Source: Eutreptiella sp. 'Long Island Sound 2002'
Lineage: Eukaryota; Euglenozoa; Euglenophyceae; Eutreptiales; Eutreptiaceae
Length of the DNA: 64,000 nucleotides
NCBI GenBank assembly: GCA_964036045.1
Contig: OZ038379.1
Span: 21,244,476-21,308,475, forward strand
Direction of reading: 5' to 3'
A model generated the notes under the pieces. The model searched no databases. It was not told the origin of the DNA and saw only the letters and a program-made list of their open reading frames with translations. A program made the position numbers and the translations under genes. Positions 10,636 through 19,256 of the stretch are shown one piece after another; within the stretch, counting starts at the first letter, position 1, and each line of letters begins with the position of its first letter.

Positions 10636-11835
10636 CTTAACAGTGGCCCAGACGGCGGAGTATTGCCGCCCAAAAAGTATGATGCGTATTGGCCCCGTGG
10701 CCGGACCGGGTGCGGGGTGCTGCCCCCCCCCCCCCCCCCTTCCCCGCCCACTTGCAATAGCACGACCTTGTCTGGGCACACGGCGAATCCGTCCGACCAG
10801 TGGATTTCTGACCGCAGTTTTATGGTCAAGAATACAACAGGAAATGTTTGTTAGCGGGCTGTAGTGGGGCATAGGGGCTGGGCCGTGTGTGTGTGTGTGC
10901 GGTTGTTTGTGCTCATCACAACGTTGTGCCGAAGACTGCAACAGGCTGCCGCTTGGTGTGCCCTTCAAGCAACTTCGTGTCGTACCTTGTATTGGGGGGA
11001 CTGTGGCTCGGGTGACCTGCGACCTCCTCCGGCCCCCGAGGGGCGCATGGGGCGTAGCCAGGACGTGTGGTCCGTGGCGCTCTTTGGCTGAGCAGAGGGG
11101 CACAGGTGGCGCAGCACAGAGTGCTGGACCAGCGGGGGGCGTCCTGGTGGATGGAAGGTCCTGGGGTGTGCTGAGCACTTCCCTCGCCCCAGGAGCCCCT
11201 TAGTGAGCCGAGCCCCCTAGTGAGCCCGCTGCGCCTGGGACACCTCAGACGAGATGGGACCCTGAGGGCTACACCGCTCGCCGACCCCTCCTGTGTGCAG
11301 GGGGGGGGGTGGAGGACCCGCATTCGGGTCTCAGCATGTGAGTCCCCACCAGCGGCCTTGGGGCAAGGCCCCCATGCCCCGCCCGCTGGGGCCCGGAGCA
11401 CTGGGCACACACAGCCCCCCCCCCTCCCCTCAGCAGCACATGACCCCCCCCCCCTGAGGGGCACAGCACGGACGGACAGCACCACTGTGCGCACGGCGGA
11501 GGTCGCCCGCCAAGACAGACGCCGGGCCGGGCACCTCCCCGAGGTGAGACCTGGTAGGCCCCTTAGCATCACCCCCCCCACGGGGGGGGCGACTCCGCGG
11601 GTCCTAGGACGCCAACTACCCCTGCCCCCCCCCCCCCCCCTAGGGGCCTTCGGCCAACAGTTAGTTGCCAAAGGTGTCGCCCTCAGGCGTCCATGGGCGC
11701 CTAAGGCGCCCGATGCTACATGAACACCAAAGGTGCCTTAAGGAAAATTTGGTCCAATTTGCACCCCAACACTATCCTTAAACCCAACCTTGCTTCTAAC
11801 ACCCACCCCCAACCCTCAGCCTACTTCTATCCCTA

Positions 11836-11855
11836 CACCTAACCCTAACCCTAAT
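11836..11855. repeat. Short telomere-like CCCTAA run
   Basis: ACACCTAACCCTAACCCTAA is two to three CCCTAA units. Similar degenerate units occur at 13010-13050. They are more likely part of the local minisatellite vocabulary than a true interstitial telomere. Confidence 0.4.
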
Positions 11856-13015
11856 CAAGACTGAATATTGGGACCGAGCTGGTGAGGGAGGGAACATCAA
11901 CTATGATTGGTCAGGGACATCAAGAATGATTCACACATTGATGGCTCTTGACAAAGTGAAATCAGCTTGCAAGTGAACCCCATCACCACAAGGCCCACTT
12001 TCAAGGCTTTTTGGACTTCTGAGGGGCCAAAATGCCCCAAAATGGGCTTAAAATGGGCTCATTACACCCGTTTGTGCACCCCAAATGGTCTAGGATGAGG
12101 TTTGGGAAAATGCATTTTTGACCCAATTTTGACCCATTTTTGGTCCCAAAACAGCCCATTTTCAAGGCATTTTGGGATTTTCAGAGGACGAAAATGGGCC
12201 ACCACAAGCTGGAAACGGTCCAAAAACACTTGTTTTAGCATCACACATGGTCTAGGATCATTTTTGAGAAAAGTCAACTTTTTGCCCCTACTGGACCCTG
12301 TTGACCCATTTGGGCACCCACCTGTTTGGGCTTGAGCTTGCAGCTTGCCGCAGCCCATTGGGCCTAGGTATTGGGGTTTAGGCGTCCGGTTGGGCAATTT
12401 TGAGGGGTGGAAACCACAAAAAGTGGGGGGTTGCGGGTGGAGTAGGTGCCCTAGGAATCGCATTTTGAGCCATGTAGCCAAAGATATGGCCTATTCTTGG
12501 TTTGTGGTTGTCGGCATTTGGAGCTTCTGGGGGCCTTTTTGGAACGTTTCCGGGACATATCATGGCGTTAGAGGGCCGCAAAGAGCTCGTTGACACGGGG
12601 AAGTCAAGCCGCACGTGGAGTGTACCCACCATTTCCCTTCGTTTGGCCGTTTTGAATGTGTTCCAGAGCTTTTTTGGCCCGAAAATGGCTGCTTGTGGCC
12701 CTAAATTGCAGTTTTTGAAACTGACGTCGGCCACTTGCGAATCCCGTTCCCGGCTGCCACCGTTGAGTTTCTCGCTCAAACTTTGTGTGATTGTACTTCA
12801 CACCCATAGGTATCATCCACCAAAATTTCAGCCAAATCTAAAGCACCACGACGGAGTTCTGATTTTTCCCCATTTCGCGCGTGCTGCTGCTTGCTTGCTG
12901 CTTGCTGCTGCTTGCTGCTGCTTGCTGCTGCTGCTAAACCTGGTAGGTCCACCCTAGACACTAAAAAGGGTTATAAAACCAAGACTGGTTCCACCAGCTC
13001 GGTGACCCTAGCCCT
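11852..13015 (+). mobile_element. ACCGAGCTGGTG family element, copy 1 (1.16 kb)
   Basis: The left border reads AATATTGGGACCGAGCTGGTG and the right border CCACCAGCTCGGTGACCC, so ACCGAGCTGGTG is present at both ends in inverted orientation. Inside are two AAAATGGG-rich ~165-bp units (about 12000-12340), a unique middle, ACACCCATAGGTATCATCC, a GCTGCTTGCTGCTG tract and AACCAAGACTGGTTCCACC. The same series occurs inverted in 15867-18478. No coding sequence is convincing, so I call it a non-autonomous transposable element, class undetermined. Confidence 0.65.
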
Positions 13016-13016
13016 A

Positions 13017-13476
13017 ACCCTAGCCCTGGCTCTCACCCTAGGCTAGGGTCAGAGTGAGTGTTGGGGTCCAAAATGAAGAGCGATGATGTGGCAAAAGCAG
13101 CCATGAACGAAATTGGGGGGATCTTGTTCAGCCCAATCAACATGGCTGGCATGGCCAAACCAACTAGCTGCAAAGGTTAGGGTTAGGTTTATGGTGATGG
13201 TATGGTTGGAGGGAGGGCAAGGGGAGGTAAGGGGAGCCTGTGCCCCCCTCCCCCCCCCAACACCCCAAATCGCCCCACCTGGACCCCCCCCCCCACCACC
13301 CCGAATTCCGAATTGCCCCACTTGGACCCCCCCCCCCCAACCGACCCTCCCGGAGCCCCCCCCCCCCCCCCCCAGCCCCTCCTATACCCCCCCCCCCTTC
13401 GCCCTCCCTGAACCCCCCCCCTCAGATGCCCCCCCCCCCCCCCCCCCCAAGGGGCCTCCGGCCAACAGTTAGTAGA
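13017..13476 (+). other. C-run-dense segment inside the TIR element
   Basis: 13245-13450 contains at least six C-runs of 7-18 nt separated by short words, read as poly-Pro ORFs in one direction and poly-Gly in the other. This is low-complexity DNA, not a gene. Confidence 0.6.
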
Positions 13477-14104
13477 GGGGGTAGTTGGCGTCCAGAACCG
13501 AGGGGTCGCCCCCCCGTGCCCCCCCCCCCACCACCCCACATACGCACACAGACAACACTCACAGGCACGGCGGTATCTCCCTCCCACCAGCGCCTCAGTG
13601 AGGTTTGGGGATCGTCAGCTGTCTAGACAGCTGTTACATCAGGCAACCGGAGGCTGAGGCCCTGTCACACCAGCAACGTAAGGTCGCACAGGCTGTGGGA
13701 CCCCCCGCCTTCTGTGCAAGCTGAGACCCCCCCCCCCCCCCCGCACAAGCACGGCCCAAGTCAGGGACCGCTGTGGTCAGACAGGGATCCCGTGCTTCAA
13801 TAAGGCCATGTTTATGCACGCCCCCCCCTGGGGGGGGGGGTCAGGCCCCATCGCAGTAGATCCTCATGCCCCCGTTTGGGGTTGAGGATCCTGACTTCTG
13901 GCCCCTGCCGTCACGCACGGTTGTTTTGTTATACTTCGTCCCCCGAATTCAGAACATTATGTGTAGCGTCAAAGAAAGTGAATGGTTTTTGTAGCGTGCG
14001 CTCTACAGTCCCCAGACCAGACAGCCGCGCCATGCACCCAATGCGCACCCGAGTTTGTCGCGGCATGTGCTTGACTACAGATCAGGGCACGCCTTTGTTC
14101 CCTG

Positions 14105-15679
14105 CTTGCGCTTGAACCCCCCACCCCCCCAACCCCCTCTCAAGCTGCGTCCTTCAGCAGAGCCACCAACCCCCTGCTCAGTCCAACCAACCGTTGTCCA
14201 TTGATCACAAACCCCGTCTGAATCCATCACATCGGGCCTTCACAGGTCGGGTGCATCTTTGCAACAAGAAGTATACCATAGGCCAAATACTGCCATCAAA
14301 ATCTCACCATCAAAATAACTAGGAAGTCGAGGGTGCCATCGTATTGGTGCATCACAGACGACCGTCATAGTTTGCACAACTTCAGGTCTTGTGCCAGCAT
14401 GGAAATTTGCCAAGTGGCGATCTATTTCTGTTTCGCTGTAAATTGCGATGTAAATTAATTGCTTGTTTTGATGCACACGCATGTGCGCGGTGGATTTGTC
14501 TCAGGCAAAGAGAGCTGAACGAATTTCATGCGTTGAGATCCAAGTTGTGTCAGTTTAGTTATCAATTTGCGCAATCCAATTTTGACCGCGACATGAACGA
14601 CCTGGTGACACGAGTACAAGCCCAGGAGGATGCCAAGAGAGCGGCGAGGGAAGTGACTGCAGTCAAGGTGCCTCCTGCCTCAATCTGTATTTGACAAGCG
14701 GTTTTGGGCCTTGGTTTTGGGCCCATTGCTCCTGGTGGCGATTGTAGCCCTTGGTGATGCTTGTGGCTGTGACGGTTGTGATGCTGGTGGTGGTGGTGGT
14801 GCTGCTGCTGCTGACAGTGGCAGTGTGACCATGGCTTTCACACACCCACGGTCATCCCCTCTACGGTCACGTGTATGAACCCTTCGTCCCAAAGTCCGGC
14901 CAGGCATCAGCCCCCCGGGGTCCGCAGAATGGCAAGGGATGCATGCCTCCTTTCTGGAAGACGGCGATGAGGTCTTTGCCCAATATCGCAGCAGTTTTGA
15001 GAACCGCCTCAGCTGCAAAGGAAGGAGGTGGCGCACTCAGCTGCAGGCTGAGGCGCATGGGGGTCCCTGTTTGGGGGCCGTTTGCCCTCGAACGGGAGGT
15101 CCGAGCGCCACTCTGCCGGGACTCGGAGTGAGGGGGTTCCTGGGGGACGCAAGTGATGCATCTCAAAACAGTCACGCCCTGATCCTGTTGAGGTATGTGT
15201 TTTGGCATCAACAAATCTGCCCGTTCCCGATGCCTTCGAACGCTTGTGACCCCGCCCCTCCCCAACATGAACACACTACCACACAGTGACATCCCCATTG
15301 CATGACGAAACCCACCCATCCGCCATTTCTCATACATGCAACTTGCTCCAGGTATATCAGGCCAGAAGCAATATTGGAGCTCTTGCTGCTTTTTGGGGCA
15401 TGGCGCATCTCCTCATGAAGCGCAATAGAAGGGTCTGATTCCCTACCAAGCTTTGGAGAGTATGTTAGCGCGCCGGGCGCGCTGGGCAATCTTTTCTCTT
15501 ATCTTCCCCCAGTTCCCCCCATTTTTTGTCCCCGTGTTGGGGACACATTGTTGTTTGAAAACGGATATTTTGATGCTTCTTTCGCATCGGGGATATCGTA
15601 TATTTGGATTTTCACCCACTTTCACCATTTTTAACACTTTTTTTTGTTCATTTCCACCACAACCACTCCTTTCTAGGTT
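14105..15679. other. No clear gene; GC palindrome motif and small open frames
   Basis: A GTTAGCGCGCCGGGCGCGC motif lies at 15464-15482. A CTG/GGT-rich patch lies at 14755-14820. An open frame at 14389-14694 reads through a helical-looking segment (ELNEFHALRSKLCQFSYQF) but has no recognisable domain. Confidence 0.35.
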
Positions 15680-15866
15680 GATTTATCCCCACCATGGGGA
15701 CCCCGGGAAGGCAAGGGTGATGTAGCCATATTGATCTCTCCCCACCATGGGGACCCCGAGAACGCAAGGTGCCCTAACCCTATCCCCTTTCATAATGGCA
15801 ATGGGGTTATGGTAGTTGTGTGATGCATAGAACGCTAACCCTATCCCCTTTTATAATAGGAATGGG
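15680..15866 (+). repeat. Minisatellites abutting the left side of element 2
   Basis: Two ~54-bp units containing TCCCCACCATGGGGACCCCG are followed by two ~70-bp units containing CCCCTTTCATAATGG-type words. The same two unit types, in reversed order but the same orientation, continue on the right of element 2 (18485-18885). Confidence 0.7.
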
Positions 15867-15915
15867 GTCACCGAGCTGGTGGAACCCGTCTTGGTTTTAT
15901 AACCCTCTTTAGTGT

Positions 15916-16455
15916 CTAGGGTGCACCCAACAGGTTTGGCAAGCAAGCAAGCAAGCAAGTAGCAAGCAAGCAGCAAGCATGCGTGAAATGGGAAAAAATC
16001 ACAGCTCCATCGTGGTGCTTGTGCGCCACCGCCGCCATCCAGTGAGGGAACAAGGACAGGGCCTCTTCATGCTCGATGCACGACCGCGACACCAGCAGTG
16101 CGTGCAGCGGTGCCCTCTGAAAGGTTGCCCGCAGGTCGCCGGGGAGACCGGCAAACGGGTTCCACGGCGGACGCTGCAGGATCCTCCCTGCCGGCGGGCA
16201 GAAGGGTATGTCACCGCGCAGGAACGCGTATACCGCCCTCCTTCGATCTTGCATCGGCAGCTGCATGATCTGGGTGAGCCGATGGTTCCTGCGGGCATAC
16301 ACATCTTCCCCAATCTGGACCATGTCCTCCACAAAGAGCCTGGCCTTGGCAGGGCCCCGGGACGACGCCGCTCGCACCGCAGTGAACAGCCGCTTCAGGT
16401 CCCCGGGGACGACACCCGCCATCAGGGATTCAGTCCACCTGCGGCCGTGCTCGGG
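15916..16455 (-). pseudogene. Captured coding fragment inside element 2
   Basis: On the minus strand an open frame of about 145 codons is strikingly protein-like: MAGVVPGDLKRLFTAV starting at 16422, then KARLFVEDMVQIGEDVYA, RRRAVYAFLRGDIPF and LPGDLRATFQRAPLHALL. The same frame stays open upstream of that ATG to about 16455. Copy 1 lacks the whole block: there, GCCAAATC joins straight to AAGCACCACGACGG. The insert edges are therefore about 16016 and 16455. Beyond 16016 the frame runs into element sequence and stops at 15916. GC content is higher than in the element. I do not recognise the donor protein. It resembles the gene-fragment capture known for Pack-MULEs, Pack-TIRs and Helitrons. Confidence 0.6.
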
Positions 16456-17039
16456 ATTCGGCCAAAATTTTGGTCGATGCTACCTATGGGTGTGAGGGAC
16501 AACCACACAAAGTATGAGCCAAAAACTCATTGGCGGCGGCTAGGAGTGGGCGTCGCAAGTGCCAGACCTCCATTTCAAAATCTGCAATTTAGGGCCAAAA
16601 TCAGCCTTTTTTTTTTTGCCCAAAACCGCCCTACAACGTGATGAAAATGGCCAAATGACTGGAAATAGTGGCTACTCTACACATGCAGCTAGACTTCCCC
16701 GTGCCGAAGGGCCCTCTAGGGCCCTCTAACTCCACAATATGTCCGCGAACCACCCCCAAAAGGCCCCCAAAAGCCCCAAAATTTGTGCACATTGGCCGCC
16801 GACAGCCCCAAACCAAAAACAGACCATATCTTGGGCTACGTGGCTCAAAACGTGATTCCGAGCGCACCTAATCCACCCACAACCACCCACTTTTGGTCGT
16901 TTCCAGCCCTCAAAATTGCCCTAACCGACGCACAGACGCCCATACTTGGCTGCGGCAAGCTGCAAGAGGTAGCCCAAAGAGGTGGGTGCCAAAATGGGTC
17001 AACAAGGTCCACCGGGTGCAAAAAAATGACTATTTTTAG

Positions 17040-17695
17040 AAAATGATCTTGGACCACATGGAATGCCAAAACAAGTGTTTTTGGCGCGTTTTGAGCTCGT
17101 GGTGGCCCGTTTTGGCCCTCCTAAGATCCCAAAATACCTTGAAAATGGGCTGTTTAAGGACAAAAAATTGGTCAAAAATGGGTCAAAAGTGTGTTTTTCC
17201 AAAATTGATCCTAGACCAGTTGGGGTGCCTAAACAAGTGGAATGAGCCCATTTTTGAGCCCATTGCAACCCATTTTGGCCCCTCCAAAGTCACAAAATGC
17301 CTTGAAAATGGGTTGTTTCGCGACCAAAAATGGGTCAAAATGGGTCAAAAATGTGGTTTTTCCAAAAATGATCCTAGGCCATTTGGGGTGCACAAATAAG
17401 TGAAACGGGCCCTTTTTGAGCCCATTGCAACCCATTTTGGCCCCTCCAAAGTCACAAAATGCTTTGAAAATGGGTTGTTTCGCGACCAAAAATGGGTCAA
17501 AAATGGGTCAAAAATGTGGTTTTTCCAAAAATGATCCTAGACCATTTGGGGTGCGCAAATAAGTGAAATGAGCCCTTTTTGCAAGCCATTTTGGCCACTC
17601 CAAAGTCACAAAATGCCTTGAAAATGGGCTGTTTTGGGACCAACAATTAGTCAAAAATGCATCAAAAATGTGTTTTTCCAAAGATACTTTTGGAC
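17040..17695 (-). repeat. ~164-bp tandem array (AAAATGGGTCA family)
   Basis: The landmark GATC(C/T)T(A/G)G..CCA recurs at about 17042, 17206, 17369 and 17532, and again at about 18320 beyond the MITE, giving a period near 164 bp. Each unit contains AAATGGGTCAAAA and CATTTTGGCCCCTCC. Copy 1 of the element has about two units, so the array expanded in copy 2. Confidence 0.75.
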
Positions 17696-17697
17696 TA

Positions 17698-18178
17698 CCG
17701 GGGGGGGGGGGGACTCCGCGGGGGGAATTATCCACGGGGAAAATTCCGTATTTCAACTCGGTGCGGAATTTTCCCCTCATTTTTCGAGGGGAGGTGCGGA
17801 ATTTTCCCCATGCGGAATTTTGCCTGTGTAAGCCACCGTAGGACCCGGTTGGGTTTTTTTCTTGGCGTGATCATGCTGAATAAGGGGGCTAATGTGTGCT
17901 AGTGTCTTATCAGCAGCAAGGCGCAAGCTTGTGGGTATGCTCTGCAATATTTCCCGCCACTCGTTGTGTGCCAAAATGCCAAGGATTGTCAATGGACGCC
18001 GATCCGTGGTGCTTGAACGAAAAGACAAGTCGCCTGCTGCCGTTCGTTGTCAATCCGGTCGTTGTTAGCTCATCCCCTTTGTTTGCAATGCACTCAAGAT
18101 TTGGGACAGGTGCGGAATATTCCCCGTGCGGAATTTTCCCCTGCGGAAAAAACCCCGTACAAAATCCCCCCCCCCCGG
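17698..18178. mobile_element. 481-bp TIR MITE with TA target-site duplication
   Basis: The ends are CCGGGGGGGGGGGGGACTCC on the left and the inverted AAAATCCCCCCCCCCCCGG on the right. Subterminal ACGGGGAAAATTCCG and GCGGAATTTTCCCC repeats are in inverted order, extending the TIR to roughly 50 bp. TA flanks both sides (17696-17697 and 18179-18180). Removing the insert with one TA restores a normal tandem unit (GGACTATTTCGGGTGCACAA, compare GACCATTTGGGGTGCGCAAA). TA duplication is typical of Tc1/mariner-type MITEs. There is no coding capacity. Confidence 0.75.
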
Positions 18179-18484
18179 TATTTCGGGTGCACAAACAAGT
18201 GGAATGAGCCCTTTTTGAGCCCATGTTGAGCAATTTTGGCCCCTCTCAATGCCGAAAGGGCCTTGAAAATGGGCCACAAATGGCTTCAAAACTGGTCAAA
18301 ACCATGGTTTTCCAAAAATGATCCTAGTCCAGTTGTGGTGCCCAAACGGATGAATACAGCTCATTTTGAGCCCCGTTTGAGCCGCTCTCATCCACTTTCC
18401 AGTGCGTACCTCATTTGTCGTTGAAGTCTCCTAGACGATGTTCCTTCCCCCACCAGCTCGGTCCCAATATTCAATCCTGGCTAG

Positions 18485-18885
18485 GGTAGTTCTGTGTTAT
18501 GTAGAAGCCTATCCCTATCCCCTTTCATAATGGGAATGGGGTTTGGATAGTTGTGTGTTGCATAGAACTATACCCTTTCATGATGGCTATGAGGTTAGGG
18601 TAGTTGTACAATGCGTGGAACCCTAACTCTATCCCCTTTCTTGATGGGAATGCGGTTAGGGTCGTTGTGTGTTACATAGAACCCTAACCCTATCCCCTTT
18701 CATAATGGGAATGCAGTTAGGGGAGCTGATTTAGCTATATTGATCTCTCCCCACCCTGGGGACCCCGAGAAGGTAGGGGTGATGTAGCCATATTGATCTG
18801 TCCCCACCATGGGGACCCCGAGAAGGCATGGGTGATGTAGCCATTCCGCCCACATGTGGGCCCCCGAGACGGCAGGGGTTAAGCA
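18485..18885 (+). repeat. Minisatellites on the right of element 2
   Basis: About four ~70-bp units (ATCCCCTTTCATAATGGGAA, then GTTAGGGTAGTTGTGTG) run from 18500 to 18730, then about three ~54-bp units (CCCCACCATGGGGACCCCGA). Unit order mirrors the left flank while orientation is kept. Confidence 0.7.
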
Positions 18886-18926
18886 GCCAACTACCGAGTG
18901 ACAAAGGAAACTGAAGTACGTACGCC

Positions 18927-19256
18927 GTGCACTTTTGGGGACAAATGTTAAGGAGTGCAGATCAGTTGCACCAAAGTGTGCGCGTGTTGTTGCATTTCAC
19001 ACAGTTTTGCATGAGGAGGCAAGTACGGTATAAGGCTTATGGTCCATGGGACCATGTGCCGCCGCATGTTTGGGCCGTTGTTGATGACCCAAGCACTACC
19101 TCACGAGATGATTGTGAAGAAGATGGTGAAGACATTTGTGCTTTGTGTTGTCACAAACGCACCACCACAGTTTGTGGGTAGTGCAAGGAGAGGTATTGCG
19201 CTAAATGTATTGACCCTCACACTTGTGGGGACAAAGTTGTTCATGTCGCACCATAA
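18927..19256 (+). pseudogene. Cys-rich zinc-finger relic, possibly transposase-derived
   Basis: One frame reads MRRQVRYKAYGPWDHVPPHV, then DDCEEDGEDICALCCHKRTT, then VCG, an in-frame TAG at 19179-19181, then CKERYCAKCIDPHTCGDK and a stop at 19254-19256. The spacing C-x2-C...C-x2-C-x4-C-x2-C-x4-H-x-C resembles treble-clef or PHD-like fingers, including those at the C-terminus of piggyBac-type transposases. The assignment is tentative. The internal stop and missing upstream domain make it a fragment. Confidence 0.4.

Larger units (their letters stand above)
11581..13516 (+). mobile_element. ~1.94-kb TIR element inserted in a poly-C tract of repeat A
   Basis: The left end (11581-11624) begins CGGGGGGGGCGACTCC and contains GGACGCCAACTACCCC. 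The right end (13477-13516) is its inverted counterpart: GGGGTAGTTGGCGTCC then GGGGTCGCCCCCCCG. That gives a roughly 40-bp terminal inverted repeat at about 85% identity by eye. The flanks are C-runs (11572-11579 and 13519-13528), and the uninterrupted copy of repeat A at 23262-23911 has one C-run at that place, so it serves as an empty site. Just inside each end lies a direct GGGGCCT(T/C)CGGCCAACAG motif (11643, 13451). No transposase is seen, so it is presumably non-autonomous. It contains element 1 (11852-13015). Confidence 0.7.
11512..14104 (+). repeat. Dispersed repeat A, copy 1, interrupted by an inserted element
   Basis: 11512-11580 and 13517-14104 are collinear with the reverse complement of 23262-23911, where the repeat is uninterrupted (about 650 bp). 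Landmarks in order: AAGACAGACGCCGGGCCGGG, CCTTAGCAT, a C-run, CACACAGACAACACTCACAG, the perfect palindrome CAGCTGTCTAGACAGCTG at 13616-13633, and a block near the 3' end that stays open for 79 codons in both copies. A diverged fragment also lies at 46548-46603. I see no TIR or coding capacity that explains its dispersal. Confidence 0.75.
15867..18478 (-). mobile_element. ACCGAGCTGGTG family element, copy 2 (2.6 kb, inverted)
   Basis: The left edge is GGTCACCGAGCTGGTGGAACC and the right edge CACCAGCTCGGTCCCAATATT, the reverse complement of copy 1 borders. The landmarks of copy 1 recur inverted: the CAAG/CAGCAAG tract at 15940-15978, CCTATGGGTGTGAGGGACAA near 16480, and AAAATGGGTCA-rich units from 17040. 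Relative to copy 1 it has three additions: a captured coding fragment (about 16016-16455), expansion of a ~164-bp tandem unit, and a 481-bp MITE at 17698-18178. Confidence 0.7.

Noticed and set aside
11836-11855. True interstitial telomere
   Set aside because: Only two to three CCCTAA units, and similar words occur in the nearby minisatellites.
13113-13626. Proline-rich and glycine-rich proteins
   Set aside because: They come from clustered C-runs; three overlapping frames on each strand are equally open.
17575-17600. GCCATTTTGGC as a dinoflagellate spliced-leader sequence
   Set aside because: The word is part of the 164-bp tandem unit and the remaining leader sequence is absent.
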